From positions 1 through 59,743 of the forward strand of contig CAZVWQ010000006.1 of the NCBI GenBank assembly GCA_964631275.1: a DNA stretch of 59,743 nucleotides, read 5' to 3'. Each line of letters opens with the position of its first letter. The first letter of the stretch is position 1. A model generated the notes under the pieces. It did not search any database and was not told the origin of the DNA. It saw only the letters and a program-made list of their open reading frames with translations. The DNA comes from CAZVWQ01 sp964631275 (lineage in GTDB: Bacteria; Patescibacteriota; JACMRA01). This document shows, one piece after another, positions 16,195 through 25,462 of this stretch. The position numbers were made by a program, and so were the translations under genes.

Positions 16195-17145
16195 CTACTT
16201 AAAGTTAGAATTTTTAATAACTTCTCTAAAATACTTTACGGTAAGCAGCAAACCTTCTTTAAGCTGAATTTTTGGCTCCCATCCAAGTTCTTTTTTGGCT
16301 AAAGAAATATCTGGTTTTCTTTTTTTTGGATCGTCACTAGGAAGATCTTTGTAGATAATTTTACTTTTACTTTCTGGAATGGCCTGTAAAACAAATTCTG
16401 CTAATTCTTGAATTGTAAATTCGTTAGGATTACCCAAATTCACAGGTCCTCTAAAGGCTTGTTTATCCATAGTTTTGACTATTCCACTAACTAAGTCATC
16501 TACAAACTGAAAAGATCTAGTCTGGCTACCATCTCCGTAGATTGTTATATTTTCATCCTTGAGAGCTTGAGTAATAAAGTTAGATACTACCCGGCCGTCA
16601 TTAATTTCCATATTTGGGCCATAAGTATTAAAAATACGAATAATTTTGGTATCGATTTTGTACTGTCGATAATAATCCATAGTCAAAGTCTCGCTAATTC
16701 TTTTACCTTCATCGTAGCATGATCGTACCCCAATAGGATTAACATTGCCCCAGTAAGTTTCTTTTTGAGGGTGTTGAATTGGATCGCCATAAACTTCTGA
16801 AGTAGAAGCTAGTAAAAACTTAGCATTATTACTTAGGGCTAGTTTTAGGCAATTTTCAGTCCCTATAAAATTAGTCCTAATAGTAAATACTGGATTTTTT
16901 TGGTACTGTGGGGGAGAAGCTGGGCTAGCTAAGTGGTAAATCTCATCTATATCATTTAGCTCGATCGGTTCGATAATATCTCTTTCTATAAATTGAAAAT
17001 TATTAAAATCCATTAATTTCTTGATATTACTTTTTTCAGAAGTATAAAAATTATCTAGACAAATTACTTTTTTTCCAGACTTTACTAGTCTTTTGCACAA
17101 ATTAGAACCGATAAATCCAGCACCTCCAGTGACTAAAATAGACAT
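16195..17145 (-). CDS. UDP-glucuronate decarboxylase-like SDR (UDP-xylose synthase type)
   Basis: Extended short-chain dehydrogenase, 316 aa, of the UXS branch, converting UDP-glucuronate to UDP-xylose in surface-polysaccharide precursor synthesis. Seen: the NAD-binding TGGAGFIG at residues 6-13, HLASPASPPQYQKNP near 71-85 (a hallmark of UXS), STSEVYGDP near 113, NPIGVRSCYDEGKR near 134-148 with the catalytic Tyr-x-x-x-Lys, and DGRVVSNFI.QAL near 180. The last two blocks are almost diagnostic. The dTDP-glucose dehydratase and UDP-glucose epimerase branches differ at these blocks. A second nucleotide-sugar enzyme (galE) lies 3 kb away on the other strand. No UDP-glucose dehydrogenase is in the window to make the substrate. 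The ATG at 17145 is preceded by AATTATATATATAATAT, without a Shine-Dalgarno sequence. Confidence 0.88.
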   Translation of the reverse strand: MSILVTGGAGFIGSNLCKRLVKSGKKVICLDNFYTSEKSNIKKLMDFNNFQFIERDIIEPIELNDIDEIYHLASPASPPQYQKNPVFTIRTNFIGTENCLKLALSNNAKFLLASTSEVYGDPIQHPQKETYWGNVNPIGVRSCYDEGKRISETLTMDYYRQYKIDTKIIRIFNTYGPNMEINDGRVVSNFITQALKDENITIYGDGSQTRSFQFVDDLVSGIVKTMDKQAFRGPVNLGNPNEFTIQELAEFVLQAIPESKSKIIYKDLPSDDPKKRKPDISLAKKELGWEPKIQLKEGLLLTVKYFREVIKNSNFK

Positions 17146-17267
17146 ATATTATATATATAATTAATTGTAATCTTAGTTGTCAACCGCCAAAGAAATATAA
17201 ATTTTTGCTTTTTAAGGTTAAAAAATGTAAATTTTAAAAGTAAATTGGATATGTTAAAACAGACACA

Positions 17268-17332
17268 ACTTCCGCAAAATTAATCAAAAAATATTAAATA
17301 TAGTATTTATAGGGAAGCTCTATAGATTATAC
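17268..17332 (+). repeat. Half family F repeat followed by a C-like end
   Basis: CTTCCGCAAAATTAATC begins a half family F copy. It runs into TATACCTAATCCG, which matches the start of family C. The adjacent minus-strand gene takes its stop (TAG) from this last segment. Confidence 0.4.
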
Positions 17333-18283
17333 CTAATCCGAATTTACCTCACTTCCGCTAGACCATTCAATCAAGTCTCTAATCATTTCTTTATAATTAT
17401 CAGGGAAGACTAAAGCTTCTAAGTTATTAATGGCATTAAACAAAATTTTATCTTTATATTCATTGGCTTGCTGACGTGTACTATTGCTTTGTAAGGCTAG
17501 TTTTGATTGAGTACTCTCTTGTGATTTTAGATAATTAAACTCTTCTGACTCTGATAAAGACTTAAGGTAAAGAAATCTTTGTAAATCCTCAGTATGATAA
17601 ATTTGATACAAAGTGGCAATATCACGTAAAACTTCTTCTAAAAGAACCCATTTTACTTTTTCTGGATTAATTGGGTTATTAGGTTGATTAAAGCTATAAC
17701 TAAGGCCAAGCAGACAAGGTAAGGCGATCTGAACAAAACTTAACCTCTGTCCTTGAGCTTTAAGGTATTGACTAGTAGTTATTTCTTCTCTATATATACT
17801 GGCAATGGATATTATTTCACCACCTATAAATTTTGATAAATAATCTTTATTTAGATATTTAGATAGGTATGGATAGCGTTCTTTTAGTTCGTTAGTTAGT
17901 TCTACGTTCTTTGAGTGCATTACTCCAATTTGGCTAGGTAAAAAAATATTCTCGATATGTTTATCCACTACTTCGTATAGATTAGGCAATCCTCTAAGCC
18001 TTAAAGGAACTTTTTTTCTTAAATAATTTTGATTAGCCAAGTATAATTGATTAGTATCTTTGGTGATATTAAGAACCTGAAAATACCATTCACAAAAAAA
18101 ACTAATTCTAGTATTAGCTCCACAATATCTAGCTAAAGAAAAACTAAGTAGACTTTTTTCTTCTAAAAATAAATTTTTTACTGGAGCTAAAACTTCCTCC
18201 ATCTGATTACCATGATCCTCTTGAGTTAATACAAAGTTAACTTCGTTATAAAACTCCGCCAAAAAACCACTTAAGTTAAGCAT
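17333..18283 (-). CDS. All-helical soluble protein of unknown function
   Basis: Not recognised with confidence. A 316-aa, mostly helical, Leu/Tyr-rich protein without signal peptide or membrane segments. Some blocks, such as SLLSFSLARYCGANTRISFF near residues 43-62 and the C-terminal ILFNAINNLEALVFPDNYKE, weakly recall the first helices and final helix of polyprenyl synthases, but both DDxxD metal motifs are absent. Any isoprenoid-synthase-like fold would therefore be a degenerate, non-catalytic one. That idea is low confidence. The stop codon lies in a family C-like end (TATACCTAATCC), suggesting that a repeat insertion set the C-terminus. It stands between two sugar-nucleotide SDR genes on the same strand (gaps of about 187 and 280 bp). 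Confidence 0.5.
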   Translation of the reverse strand: MLNLSGFLAEFYNEVNFVLTQEDHGNQMEEVLAPVKNLFLEEKSLLSFSLARYCGANTRISFFCEWYFQVLNITKDTNQLYLANQNYLRKKVPLRLRGLPNLYEVVDKHIENIFLPSQIGVMHSKNVELTNELKERYPYLSKYLNKDYLSKFIGGEIISIASIYREEITTSQYLKAQGQRLSFVQIALPCLLGLSYSFNQPNNPINPEKVKWVLLEEVLRDIATLYQIYHTEDLQRFLYLKSLSESEEFNYLKSQESTQSKLALQSNSTRQQANEYKDKILFNAINNLEALVFPDNYKEMIRDLIEWSSGSEVNSD

Positions 18284-18563
18284 ACTCGACTATGATCAAA
18301 ATATAATTGTTTGTAAAGTTTAGCTTGTAATTATAATTATATGCCAGTTACACTGGTAATTTTTGTAATTATCTTTTAGTAATCAAATAATTAGCTTGTT
18401 TAAGGGTTAATTTTGCATAAAAAGCTTACACAAGTTGATGTGGGAATGGGCGTATCTTAACCAAAGTAAAAACTTATTCTAAAAAATTTAATTAACCCAA
18501 AAATTTCCATCTTTACTTCATCATAATAAAAAACTTCATATCCTGCAAGGTTTTGAGATATAT

Positions 18564-19511
18564 TTATTTATCTGACCTAAAAAACTCTACAGTTTCAGTA
18601 ATTCCTTTGTTGTAAGTAGTTGGTTTAGTTTCAAAAATAGCTTCAAACTTATCTGAATGAAAAACATAATCATGCTCGTACTGATAAAACATTTCTACTA
18701 ACTCTTTTGCAGACTGGTTAAATAAGCCTGCAAACTTTAGCATTAATTTATTTAGTTTACCATAGTTATTAGGTTTACTAAATTCATTTGTAATTATTTG
18801 CATATACTCTTTGCCAGTTAGAGCTTTACTAGTTGGTAAATGCCAAACTTGATTGTCAGCTATTTTTTTTAAGCCAAGTTCAACCAAAGCTTTTGCAGCA
18901 TCAGGCACATAAGTAAAAGAATGTAATTTGTCATCTTTACCAAGCCAAAAAGGCTTTTTGTTCTTTAATAAATTTTCTATATTGCTAATATAAAATAGGC
19001 TATTTTTTGCTCTAGGACCATAAAAATCAGCCGAACGAGCAATCACAACGGTTAGACCGTCTTTTATTGCTTCTTCTAAGAGCTTTAACATATCTAGTCT
19101 GACTTGACCTTTAAGACTAATTGGACTCATTTCATTTTCTTCAGTCATGTTTTGCATGTTATTTAGTCCGTACATATAGACATTATCAAAAAATACCAGC
19201 TTAGCCGATGATTCTTTACAGGCTACGATGACGTTCTCGATTAATTTTAACCAATTTTTTTCCCAGATTGAAGTAGAATATTTTAAGCCAACAGTTAAAT
19301 AAACTAAATCAGAATCTTTTATGGCTTCTAAAGCTTGTTGATCATTATTAAGATCTGCAGGAAAGTATTCTATATTTTGTTGACTCGAGTGCTGGCAAGA
19401 TCTAGAAACTAATCTTAAATTTTCAAAAACTTCTTGTCTTTGCAGTTCTTGGCTTAAAGTTAAGCCTATAGCCCCTGAGTAACCAAGAATTGTAATTTTA
19501 GGTTTTTGCAT
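18564..19511 (-). CDS. Atypical NAD(P)-binding epimerase/dehydratase-like SDR
   Basis: A 315-aa Rossmann-fold protein of the NAD-dependent epimerase/dehydratase superfamily. The nucleotide-binding loop is ITILGYSGAIG (residues 7-17), a variant of GxxGxxG. VYLTVGLKY marks the end of strand 4 near residue 71, VFFDNVYMYG lies near 107-116, and a Ser/Thr-poor region stands where the Tyr-x-x-x-Lys pair would be. ARSADFYGPRAKNS near 158-171 and TYVPDAAKALVELG near 204-217 are typical of this group. The lack of a clear YxxxK pair suggests a non-classical reductase or a regulatory NmrA-like protein. It belongs to the same cluster as the UXS-like enzyme and GalE, so a sugar-nucleotide role is plausible but not shown. 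Confidence 0.7.
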   Translation of the reverse strand: MQKPKITILGYSGAIGLTLSQELQRQEVFENLRLVSRSCQHSSQQNIEYFPADLNNDQQALEAIKDSDLVYLTVGLKYSTSIWEKNWLKLIENVIVACKESSAKLVFFDNVYMYGLNNMQNMTEENEMSPISLKGQVRLDMLKLLEEAIKDGLTVVIARSADFYGPRAKNSLFYISNIENLLKNKKPFWLGKDDKLHSFTYVPDAAKALVELGLKKIADNQVWHLPTSKALTGKEYMQIITNEFSKPNNYGKLNKLMLKFAGLFNQSAKELVEMFYQYEHDYVFHSDKFEAIFETKPTTYNKGITETVEFFRSDK

Positions 19512-19595
19512 AAAAATTGTTTTTATTAAAAAATACCTATTTAGCCAATAAAGTTAAAAAGATGTTTATAAATTAGGTCAAACAAGCAGTTACAC

Positions 19596-19815
19596 AGCTT
19601 CCACAAATTTAATCAAAAAATACTACCTATAAAATAGCCTATACCTTAAAACACTAATATTAGTATTTGTACAGAAATTATCTATAGTAATTTCAGATTT
19701 AACTTGTATAAGTTATTAAAAATCTTCTGTAAAAAATCAATTTTGCTACTAAATGTAGATATTTTATCATAAAACATACTATATTTAGTATTTTCTTAGA
19801 AAATTGTGGAAGTTT
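19596..19815. repeat. Family F repeat, long copy
   Basis: Ends CTTCCACAAATTTAATC and AAAATTGTGGAAGTTTT are inverted repeats of one another. The interior is about 220 bp, longer than other copies, and may hold a further insertion. Confidence 0.5.
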
Positions 19816-19898
19816 TAATTGGCTCTAAAGTTGTTTTTAAGTCAAATTTAGGATATGCAGAATGTCTAAGTCGTGCAAGGGTTAGCTATATAAAGAAT

Positions 19899-19982
19899 AG
19901 TCATCTCTCAAAATCTATTTTTAATTAATACCTATTTTATGAGATTAAAGTTTTGTAAATCTGAGTTATGGAACAAGACTAT
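19899..19982 (+). repeat. Family A repeat, copy 4
   Basis: AGTCATCTCTCAAAATC through GGAACAAGACTATTGG. It lies just upstream of galE. Confidence 0.75.
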
Positions 19983-20046
19983 TGGTATAGGCTCTTGCCA
20001 AAGTTAATTTAAAATTACTAGTTTTAAGTAAAAAGTAAATCTATGT

Positions 20047-21045
20047 ATGCCTAATATTTTAATTGTCGGCGGAGCTGGTTATATTGGGTCGCAAACCAAT
20101 TATGAGCTTTTAGATTCTGGCTATTCGACTATCGTTATAGATAATCTTAAATCTGGAAAAAAAGCCGTCATCCCAAAAGAATCAAAATTTTATCAAGCTG
20201 AACTTTTAGATATTGCAAGCCTAGAAGAAGTTTTTAGTAAAGAAAAAATCGATGGTCTGATTCATTTTGCAGCTAATATTGAAGTTAGCGAAAGTCAAAA
20301 AAATCCAGAAAAATACTACTACAACAATGTAGTTGGAACTTTAAACCTATTACAAGTTATGAGAAAATTTGCAGTGGATAAAATTGTCTTTTCTTCTACG
20401 GCTGCTGTTTATGGAATTCCTGAGAGAGTTCCAATCAAAGAAAATGACCAAAAAAATCCAATCAATACTTACGGTAGAACTAAGTGGATAGTTGAACAAA
20501 TCCTCCAAGATTATCATCGTAGTTATGATCTGCAATCAATTTGCCTTAGATATTTTAATGCTTGTGGAGCAGATCTACAAAACAGAACTGGAGAAATGCA
20601 CGAGCCAGAAAGTCACTTAATTCCAATTATTCTAGAAGCAGCAGCAGGCGATAGAGAATCTGTAAAAATATATGGAGATAATTATGACACTCCTGACGGA
20701 ACTTGTATTAGAGACTATATTCACACTTTAGATCTAGCCAAGGCCCACGTCAAAGCTATGCAAAAATTAATAGACGGTCAAAAGCTATGTGAAGCTATAA
20801 ATCTAGGAACTAAAAATGGTTATTCGGTACTAGAGATTATGCAAACTGCTAAAAAAATAACTGGTATAGATTTTATAGTAGAAAAAGCAAATAGAAGGCC
20901 AGGAGATGCAGATAGATTAATTGCAGACAATACCAAAGCTAAAGAAATTTTGGATTGGACGCCCCAAAATTCGGAACTTGAAACCATTATTTCGACAGCT
21001 TGGAAGTGGTATCCTAAGGGTAAAAAAATTAAAAAAGAAAATTAA
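20047..21045 (+). CDS. galE: UDP-glucose 4-epimerase
   Basis: Interconverts UDP-glucose and UDP-galactose for glycoconjugate synthesis. At 332 aa it is close to the bacterial GalE length of about 330. Seen: VGGAGYIGS (residues 6-14) for NAD, HFAANIEVSESQKNP near 74-88 (family form HxAxxxVxES), FSSTAAVYG near 116-124, NTYGRTK with the catalytic Tyr-x-x-x-Lys at about 142-146, and LRYFNACGAD near 167-176. GTCIRDYIH, NLGTKNGYSV and RRPGDADRLIAD complete the GalE signature. The ATG at 20047 is chosen over the out-of-frame ATG four bases earlier. The TAA stop is directly joined to a family A repeat. It is divergent from the other SDR genes. Confidence 0.95.
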   Translation: MPNILIVGGAGYIGSQTNYELLDSGYSTIVIDNLKSGKKAVIPKESKFYQAELLDIASLEEVFSKEKIDGLIHFAANIEVSESQKNPEKYYYNNVVGTLNLLQVMRKFAVDKIVFSSTAAVYGIPERVPIKENDQKNPINTYGRTKWIVEQILQDYHRSYDLQSICLRYFNACGADLQNRTGEMHEPESHLIPIILEAAAGDRESVKIYGDNYDTPDGTCIRDYIHTLDLAKAHVKAMQKLIDGQKLCEAINLGTKNGYSVLEIMQTAKKITGIDFIVEKANRRPGDADRLIADNTKAKEILDWTPQNSELETIISTAWKWYPKGKKIKKEN

Positions 21046-21132
21046 TCATTTCTCAAAACCTATTTTTACTTTTGATTAATACCTATTTTATGGGATTAAA
21101 GTTTTGTAAATTTGAGTTATGGAATAAGACTA
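21043..21132 (+). repeat. Family A repeat, copy 5, abutting the galE stop
   Basis: Starts with TAATCATTTCTCAAAACC, so the galE TAA falls on the repeat's first bases. Ends GGAATAAGACTATTTT. Confidence 0.75.
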
Positions 21133-21365
21133 TTTTATAAATTCTAAGTTATTTTATTTTTAAATACTTACTAAACCTACATTTAGTATAAAATTCAATT
21201 TTTGCGGAAGTCTTATCTTGTTTTATTGTAAGCGATCTATGGAAGAGGCGTAACCTAACTAAAATCAAAAATTTAGATTCCAAAAAATTAAAATTTGTTT
21301 TGCAGTGAGTATAAAAACCAGATTAGCAAAAAAATAACTTGCCAAACCTGATTAAAAACCAGAAT
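21133..21365. other. Intergenic region with half F and partial G repeats
   Basis: No gene seen. It contains the family F right end TTTTTGCGGAAGTCTTA (about 21165-21215) and a partial family G copy in reverse ending TTTTGCAGTGAGTATA (about 21275-21312). Confidence 0.45.
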
Positions 21366-21875
21366 CTAGTTGGTGACTTTATACTTTATAAGATCTGAAT
21401 CAACCACACCAAAGTTTCTAGAATCGTTGCTACTAGTTCGGTTATCTCCAAGCAAATAATGTTCATTTTTTAACAAAATAACTTCAGCAAAATCTTCATT
21501 TTCTTTACCTTTTTCAAAATAATTTTTTAAACCTAGTTTATAGCTACTTACGGCGCCTAGATATGGTTCTTCTAACTCAAATTCTTTACCAGCTGATTTT
21601 ATCCAAAGCTTTCCTTTTCTGAAGATGATTTGCTCTCCAGCAAGACCGACTACTCTTTTGATTTTCCAAGTTTTTATTATATCAGGTTTATTAGTTTTGT
21701 CTAAAGTAAAAATTACTATTTGTCCGCGCTCAATTTTTTCTTCAGGGTCAAGTTTTTGGATCCAAATTTTTTGTTGATTCCTAAAAGTTGGAAACATCGA
21801 ATCGCCCCTAACTTCAAAAGGATATTTAGTGGTTACTTGCTTTTTAACTTGAGAAATTTTTTTACTTAAATTCAT
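21366..21875 (-). CDS. lepB: Signal peptidase I-like (S26) serine protease without a membrane anchor
   Basis: S26-family Ser/Lys protease, 169 aa. Signal peptidase I removes signal peptides from secreted proteins outside the membrane. Seen: box B VRGDSMFPT with catalytic Ser26, box D KIKRVVGLAG with the general-base Lys73, box E GDNRTSSNDSRNFG near 142-155 and a final G.V..DLI. The N-terminus (NLSKKISQVKKQ) is short and charged and has no transmembrane helix, unlike typical LepB, which has one or two. No in-frame upstream start that would add one was seen. It may therefore be a soluble or peripherally bound variant, or use a partner. Secreted proteins with signal peptides occur in this window (27267-28337, 51565-53262), so the activity is needed. 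Confidence 0.82.
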   Translation of the reverse strand: MNLSKKISQVKKQVTTKYPFEVRGDSMFPTFRNQQKIWIQKLDPEEKIERGQIVIFTLDKTNKPDIIKTWKIKRVVGLAGEQIIFRKGKLWIKSAGKEFELEEPYLGAVSSYKLGLKNYFEKGKENEDFAEVILLKNEHYLLGDNRTSSNDSRNFGVVDSDLIKYKVTN

Positions 21876-22087
21876 AATCGCTTTTTTTATTTTAGTTTAA
21901 ACTAAAAAGATTTTTAGACTTAAGTTTTTTTGGATCAATAATTAATTTCATACTCAATCCGTTTAGTATTAGCCTAAATTTAGCTCGTCATAAGAAAATA
22001 AATCGCTTATTTAAGCTAAATTCTTAACGGGTAATTCAAGACATATAAGACGTCTAAGTCATATAGGTTTAACTAATACAACTTCTT
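21876..22087. other. Short intergenic region with a partial family C and an E tail
   Basis: A partial family C copy (about 21949-22037) lacks its right end, which is replaced by a family E-like tail (GTCTAAGTCATATAGG). No gene seen. Confidence 0.55.
21949..22037 (+). repeat. Family C MITE-like element, partial copy 5
   Basis: From CATACTCAATCCGTTTAG to the core TAAATTCTTAACGGGTAATT. Confidence 0.65.
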
Positions 22088-22894
22088 TTAAATATTTTTA
22101 TTTTTTATCACAAACCTACTTAAAACCAAAGATAGCTCAAACAAAAAGACTACTGGCAAAGCAATCAAAGAAAGTGTAACTACATCTGGTGTAGGAGTTA
22201 ATATAGCTAGAACTATTAAGATAATCAAATAAATATGCCTTCTTTTTTGACTAAAAGCTTGCGGACTAACAAGGCCACTAAAAATTAAAGAAAAAACCAA
22301 AACTGGAGTCTGAAAAACTACAATTAAGGCAGCTAAAAGAAAAACTAAAAAATCTAAGTAATCGACTAAAGTCAGACTAGTTGTAGTTCCTGCAGGATTA
22401 AGATTTAATAAAAATTCTAAGCTGCCAGGTATGATTTGAAAATACCCATACAAGATACCAACAATTGATAAACAAATAATTGCTAATATATAAGCAAGAA
22501 TAAATTTTTTTTCTTTTGTTTTAAAGGCTGGAGAAATAAACTTCCACAAAACAAACAATAAAGCTGGAAGACTCAAAATTAAACCACTTAATCCAGAGAT
22601 TTTAAACATGATCATAAAACTATCAATCGGCCTAAGAATCAAAAGAGTATCGGTTTTACCAATAGCTTCTAACGGCATCAATAACCAACCAAAAATTTTT
22701 TCATAAAAAATAAAACCAAAAAAAGTTCCTATGAGCCAAAAAATTAACAATTGAAAAAAAGTGTTTTTTAGGGATTCTACATGATCTAAGATAGCTAATC
22801 TTTGGTCTAAATCTTTGTTCTTATTATCTAAAGATTTTGGTTTTTTCTTTGAATTAGTTTTTTTACTTGTGTTTTTATCTGTTTTTTTAGGCAT
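22088..22894 (-). CDS. tatC: Sec-independent translocase subunit TatC
   Basis: Core receptor of the twin-arginine export system, which moves folded proteins across the cytoplasmic membrane. 268 aa from the ATG at 22894. A TTG 15 bp further upstream is possible but less likely. A Lys-rich head (about 25 residues) precedes LDHVESLKNTFFQLL (the conserved N-terminal ExLxxR-like region, here with Lys). Six hydrophobic helices follow, with the Phe-rich first periplasmic loop and the stretch FILAYILAIICLSIVGILYGYF near 140. TatC is typically 230-270 aa. No tatA or tatB is near, so the pore subunit must be coded elsewhere. A minimal TatAC system would be normal for Gram-positive-like cells. Confidence 0.88.
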   Translation of the reverse strand: MPKKTDKNTSKKTNSKKKPKSLDNKNKDLDQRLAILDHVESLKNTFFQLLIFWLIGTFFGFIFYEKIFGWLLMPLEAIGKTDTLLILRPIDSFMIMFKISGLSGLILSLPALLFVLWKFISPAFKTKEKKFILAYILAIICLSIVGILYGYFQIIPGSLEFLLNLNPAGTTTSLTLVDYLDFLVFLLAALIVVFQTPVLVFSLIFSGLVSPQAFSQKRRHIYLIILIVLAILTPTPDVVTLSLIALPVVFLFELSLVLSRFVIKNKNI

Positions 22895-23773
22895 ATTACA
22901 AATTTGCAAGCTTATTCTTTTAGGCCCAAAATTTTTATTTTACAACTAAAAGTATATCTCAATATACTAAAATTAGCAAGAATTCTGGCAAGTTCTTACA
23001 AAAATTATATCTGCGTAAAATTCAATTTAGTTTTTTTGTATTTTTAGTAATTCTAAATTACAATATTTGAACAACTAATAGTTAAAGATATTTATTTAAA
23101 GGATAAGCAACTAAAGAGTTTCTAACAAAGCTAAAGTTTTAAAAATAGACCTAAAAAAAAGCAACTTAAACCTAATTAATTCTAGACAAGAATATAAAAA
23201 TATCTTAAAAATATTTATAGAAGTTGTTTAGTTTATTTGAGATTAATATATAGGCTAAAAATTTTACCTCTAATAAATAACTTTGGTAATATAGTAAATA
23301 AACAATTACTTTTAAACAAACCTTTAAACCCTAGCCTTAGCTTTAACTAAAATATGAAGTCTTAGAGATATGTATAGAGGCTATCTAAAATCTATCCTGA
23401 TAAAACTAGCTTTTACTCTTTTTTGATATAGGGTTTACTAAAAACTATCTGAGACTTTTTTATATTTTATATAAATAATACTCAAAATTTCTCGGTTCTT
23501 TAAATATTTTTACTTATCAACAAAAATCCAAAAACTTTTTGGAATAAATATATTATACTCCACATAAGCCAAATTTCAGTTTTTTTGAAGTTTAAATTTC
23601 TGTTAAAGTTTAATCTAACTAGTAATCATGTCTTAAAACCTATTTTTACTGTTGATTAATTAATATCTTTTTATGGGATTAAAGTTTTGTAAATCTGAGC
23701 TGTGTGACAAGACTAATCATAAAAAACAATTTTCGGTTTTTAATTACAATAAATACACATAAACATATAATAT
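22895..23773. other. 860-bp intergenic region upstream of murJ, with G-like and A repeats
   Basis: No gene or RNA recognised. A partial family G segment (TATACTCCACATAAGCC, about 23562-23600) and a family A repeat (23623-23717) lie near murJ. The rest (22920-23550) is featureless A/T sequence without family repeats. This is the longest such stretch in the window and could hide an RNA gene that I cannot identify by eye. Confidence 0.45.
23623..23717 (+). repeat. Family A repeat, copy 6
   Basis: TAATCATGTCTTAAAACC through GTGACAAGACTAAT. It has a short internal insertion relative to other copies. Confidence 0.75.
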
Positions 23774-25252
23774 ATGAACTCTAGTCTTGTTAGGCAATGG
23801 TTAAGTCCATCTTACATAAAAAGTTTATTAGCCAGAGAGTCGGTTAGGTCAATTCTAATAGTAGCTTTTTTGACTGGGGCTTCCAGAGGGCTAGGGATGT
23901 TTAGGCAGATGTTATTTTATTTTCTCTTAGGTGAAGTTGATTCTGATATTTTAATTAGTGCTGATAAAATTCAAGATGTTTTGGGAAGCTTTTTGTTAGT
24001 AGGTACAGTTTATAGTTCAGTTTTACCTATTTCTAGTCGCTTAGATAGTGGTCACGATGGGTCAAAAAGAACTTCAGGCTACCTGAACTTAATTATGATT
24101 TTTTTGGTTATTTTGATTACCTTTTTGGTTGCTTTAATGATTATTTTTACAGAGCCGATTTTGAATATTTTTACTAGCTCGGAGCTTTGGGAGGAAATCA
24201 AAAGTCAAGGAAAATTAGATACCTATATCTTGATTACCAGAATTCTATGCTTAATTCCAATCGCTGTGGCAATTCAGTCTATATTTGGAGTTTTTCTTAA
24301 TTTAAAGGGAAAATTCTTTATTTTTTCACTTGGTGGGGTGATTAATAATTTGGGGGCTATTGCTGGAGTTTTGCTATCCCAAAACGGACCTCTACCTGTA
24401 GCCATTGGCATGACCAGTAGCTGGATCGTAGTAAATATTTTGTTTTTAGTAACTAGTTTAAAATTTGGATATAAACTCCCTAAGATATTTAACTTCAAAA
24501 AAATTAAACTAAACAGACCCTTAATTTCTATAAAATCAGCTTTTTTGGATGAAATCTTAACTGATATTAAGACTTATTTACCAGAGTTGATTTTAACTTT
24601 TAGCCTTTTTCTACCTAGACTTTTTTTGATTGATGGTATTTATATAGCTAGATTAATTATAAACCCTTTTGCACAAAATTCTGGTCAAATAACAGCTTTC
24701 GAAATTGGCACCTCTCTTTCTTCTGGGTTTTTTATTTTATCTATTGCCCTAGGTACAGTAGCTTTTCCAGATTTGTCTAGATCTTACGAAAAAAATAAAT
24801 CTCCAGAAAAAATTAATATCTTTTGGTCAAAACTTAATCATTATATTTTTTCTTCTTTGAATATTGGCTTTTTAATTACTATTTTAGCTTTTGTTTTTTC
24901 TCCGATTATTTTGATTTTGGATAAGTATTTAGGGGGTCAAGATAATGGTTTTTATATAATGTTAATTTCTCAGATTACGTCTTTGGCTTTGCCTTTTAGA
25001 TCAGTTAGAGAAATTTTTAGTAGATATTTGTTTGTTAGGGAGAGAGTTTGGCAACCAGTTATATTTTCTGCTTTGGGATTTTCATTTCAATTATTTTTTG
25101 CAGTCATCATGAATTTTTATAATATAGATACAGGACTTACAGCTGGTTTGAGCTTAGTAATTTATAATTTGATTTGGGTACTTGGAGCAAGCTATTATAT
25201 TAATAAAGACTACAAGCTAGATCATATGCTTAATCATGCTTCTAAGTCTTAG
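23774..25252 (+). CDS. murJ: Lipid II flippase MurJ (MviN family)
   Basis: Polytopic membrane protein of the MOP superfamily that flips lipid II for peptidoglycan synthesis. 492 aa, close to the usual 500-530. About 13-14 hydrophobic helices are visible. The N-terminal GASRGLGMFRQMLFYFLLG (helix 1 with the conserved charged R-x-x-G pattern) and ADKIQDVLGSFLLVGTVYSSVLP match the conserved cavity helices. The later LFLPRLFLIDGIYIARLI and GTVAFPDLSRSYEKNK blocks fit the C-terminal lobe (MurJ usually has ALPxLSR). It lies upstream of ftsZ, on the opposite strand. Together with MurI and the M23 hydrolase it argues for a peptidoglycan wall. The ATG at 23774 follows AACATATAATAT. Confidence 0.88.
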   Translation: MNSSLVRQWLSPSYIKSLLARESVRSILIVAFLTGASRGLGMFRQMLFYFLLGEVDSDILISADKIQDVLGSFLLVGTVYSSVLPISSRLDSGHDGSKRTSGYLNLIMIFLVILITFLVALMIIFTEPILNIFTSSELWEEIKSQGKLDTYILITRILCLIPIAVAIQSIFGVFLNLKGKFFIFSLGGVINNLGAIAGVLLSQNGPLPVAIGMTSSWIVVNILFLVTSLKFGYKLPKIFNFKKIKLNRPLISIKSAFLDEILTDIKTYLPELILTFSLFLPRLFLIDGIYIARLIINPFAQNSGQITAFEIGTSLSSGFFILSIALGTVAFPDLSRSYEKNKSPEKINIFWSKLNHYIFSSLNIGFLITILAFVFSPIILILDKYLGGQDNGFYIMLISQITSLALPFRSVREIFSRYLFVRERVWQPVIFSALGFSFQLFFAVIMNFYNIDTGLTAGLSLVIYNLIWVLGASYYINKDYKLDHMLNHASKS

Positions 25253-25340
25253 CCAATGCTGGTTATAGTTTATCCTTACAATTTTTAAGTGTTTATTTAT
25301 ATTTTAATCACAAAAAATCTCTAAAATTTAATTAGTTTTA

Positions 25341-25462
25341 CACCTTTTCTACTAATCGTTACGGATTTACCTTAAATGTTTCGCCACTTAGGTTTAAATA
25401 AAAAGGGATTTGTCTCCTTATAACGAGCTAAATTTAGGGTAATATTAAACGGATCAGGTATA
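25341..25462 (-). repeat. Family C MITE-like element, copy 6
   Basis: ACACCTTTTCTACTAATCG through AAACGGATCAGGTATA. It carries the internal inverted stretch TTTAAATAAAAAGGG. Confidence 0.65.

Larger units (their letters stand above)
19512..20046. other. Intergenic region with family F, E-tail and A repeats
   Basis: No gene seen. It holds a long family F copy with CTTCCACA/TGTGGAAG ends (19596-19815), a family E right part (19826-19891) and a family A repeat (19899-19982). Confidence 0.55.

Noticed and set aside
22895..22909. TTG start 15 bp before tatC
   Set aside because: The ATG at 22894 gives a better start and nothing conserved lies in the extra five residues.
22920..23550. Hidden structured RNA (RNase P, tmRNA or 6S)
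   Set aside because: No conserved core sequence of any of these could be found by eye. A covariance-model search would be needed.
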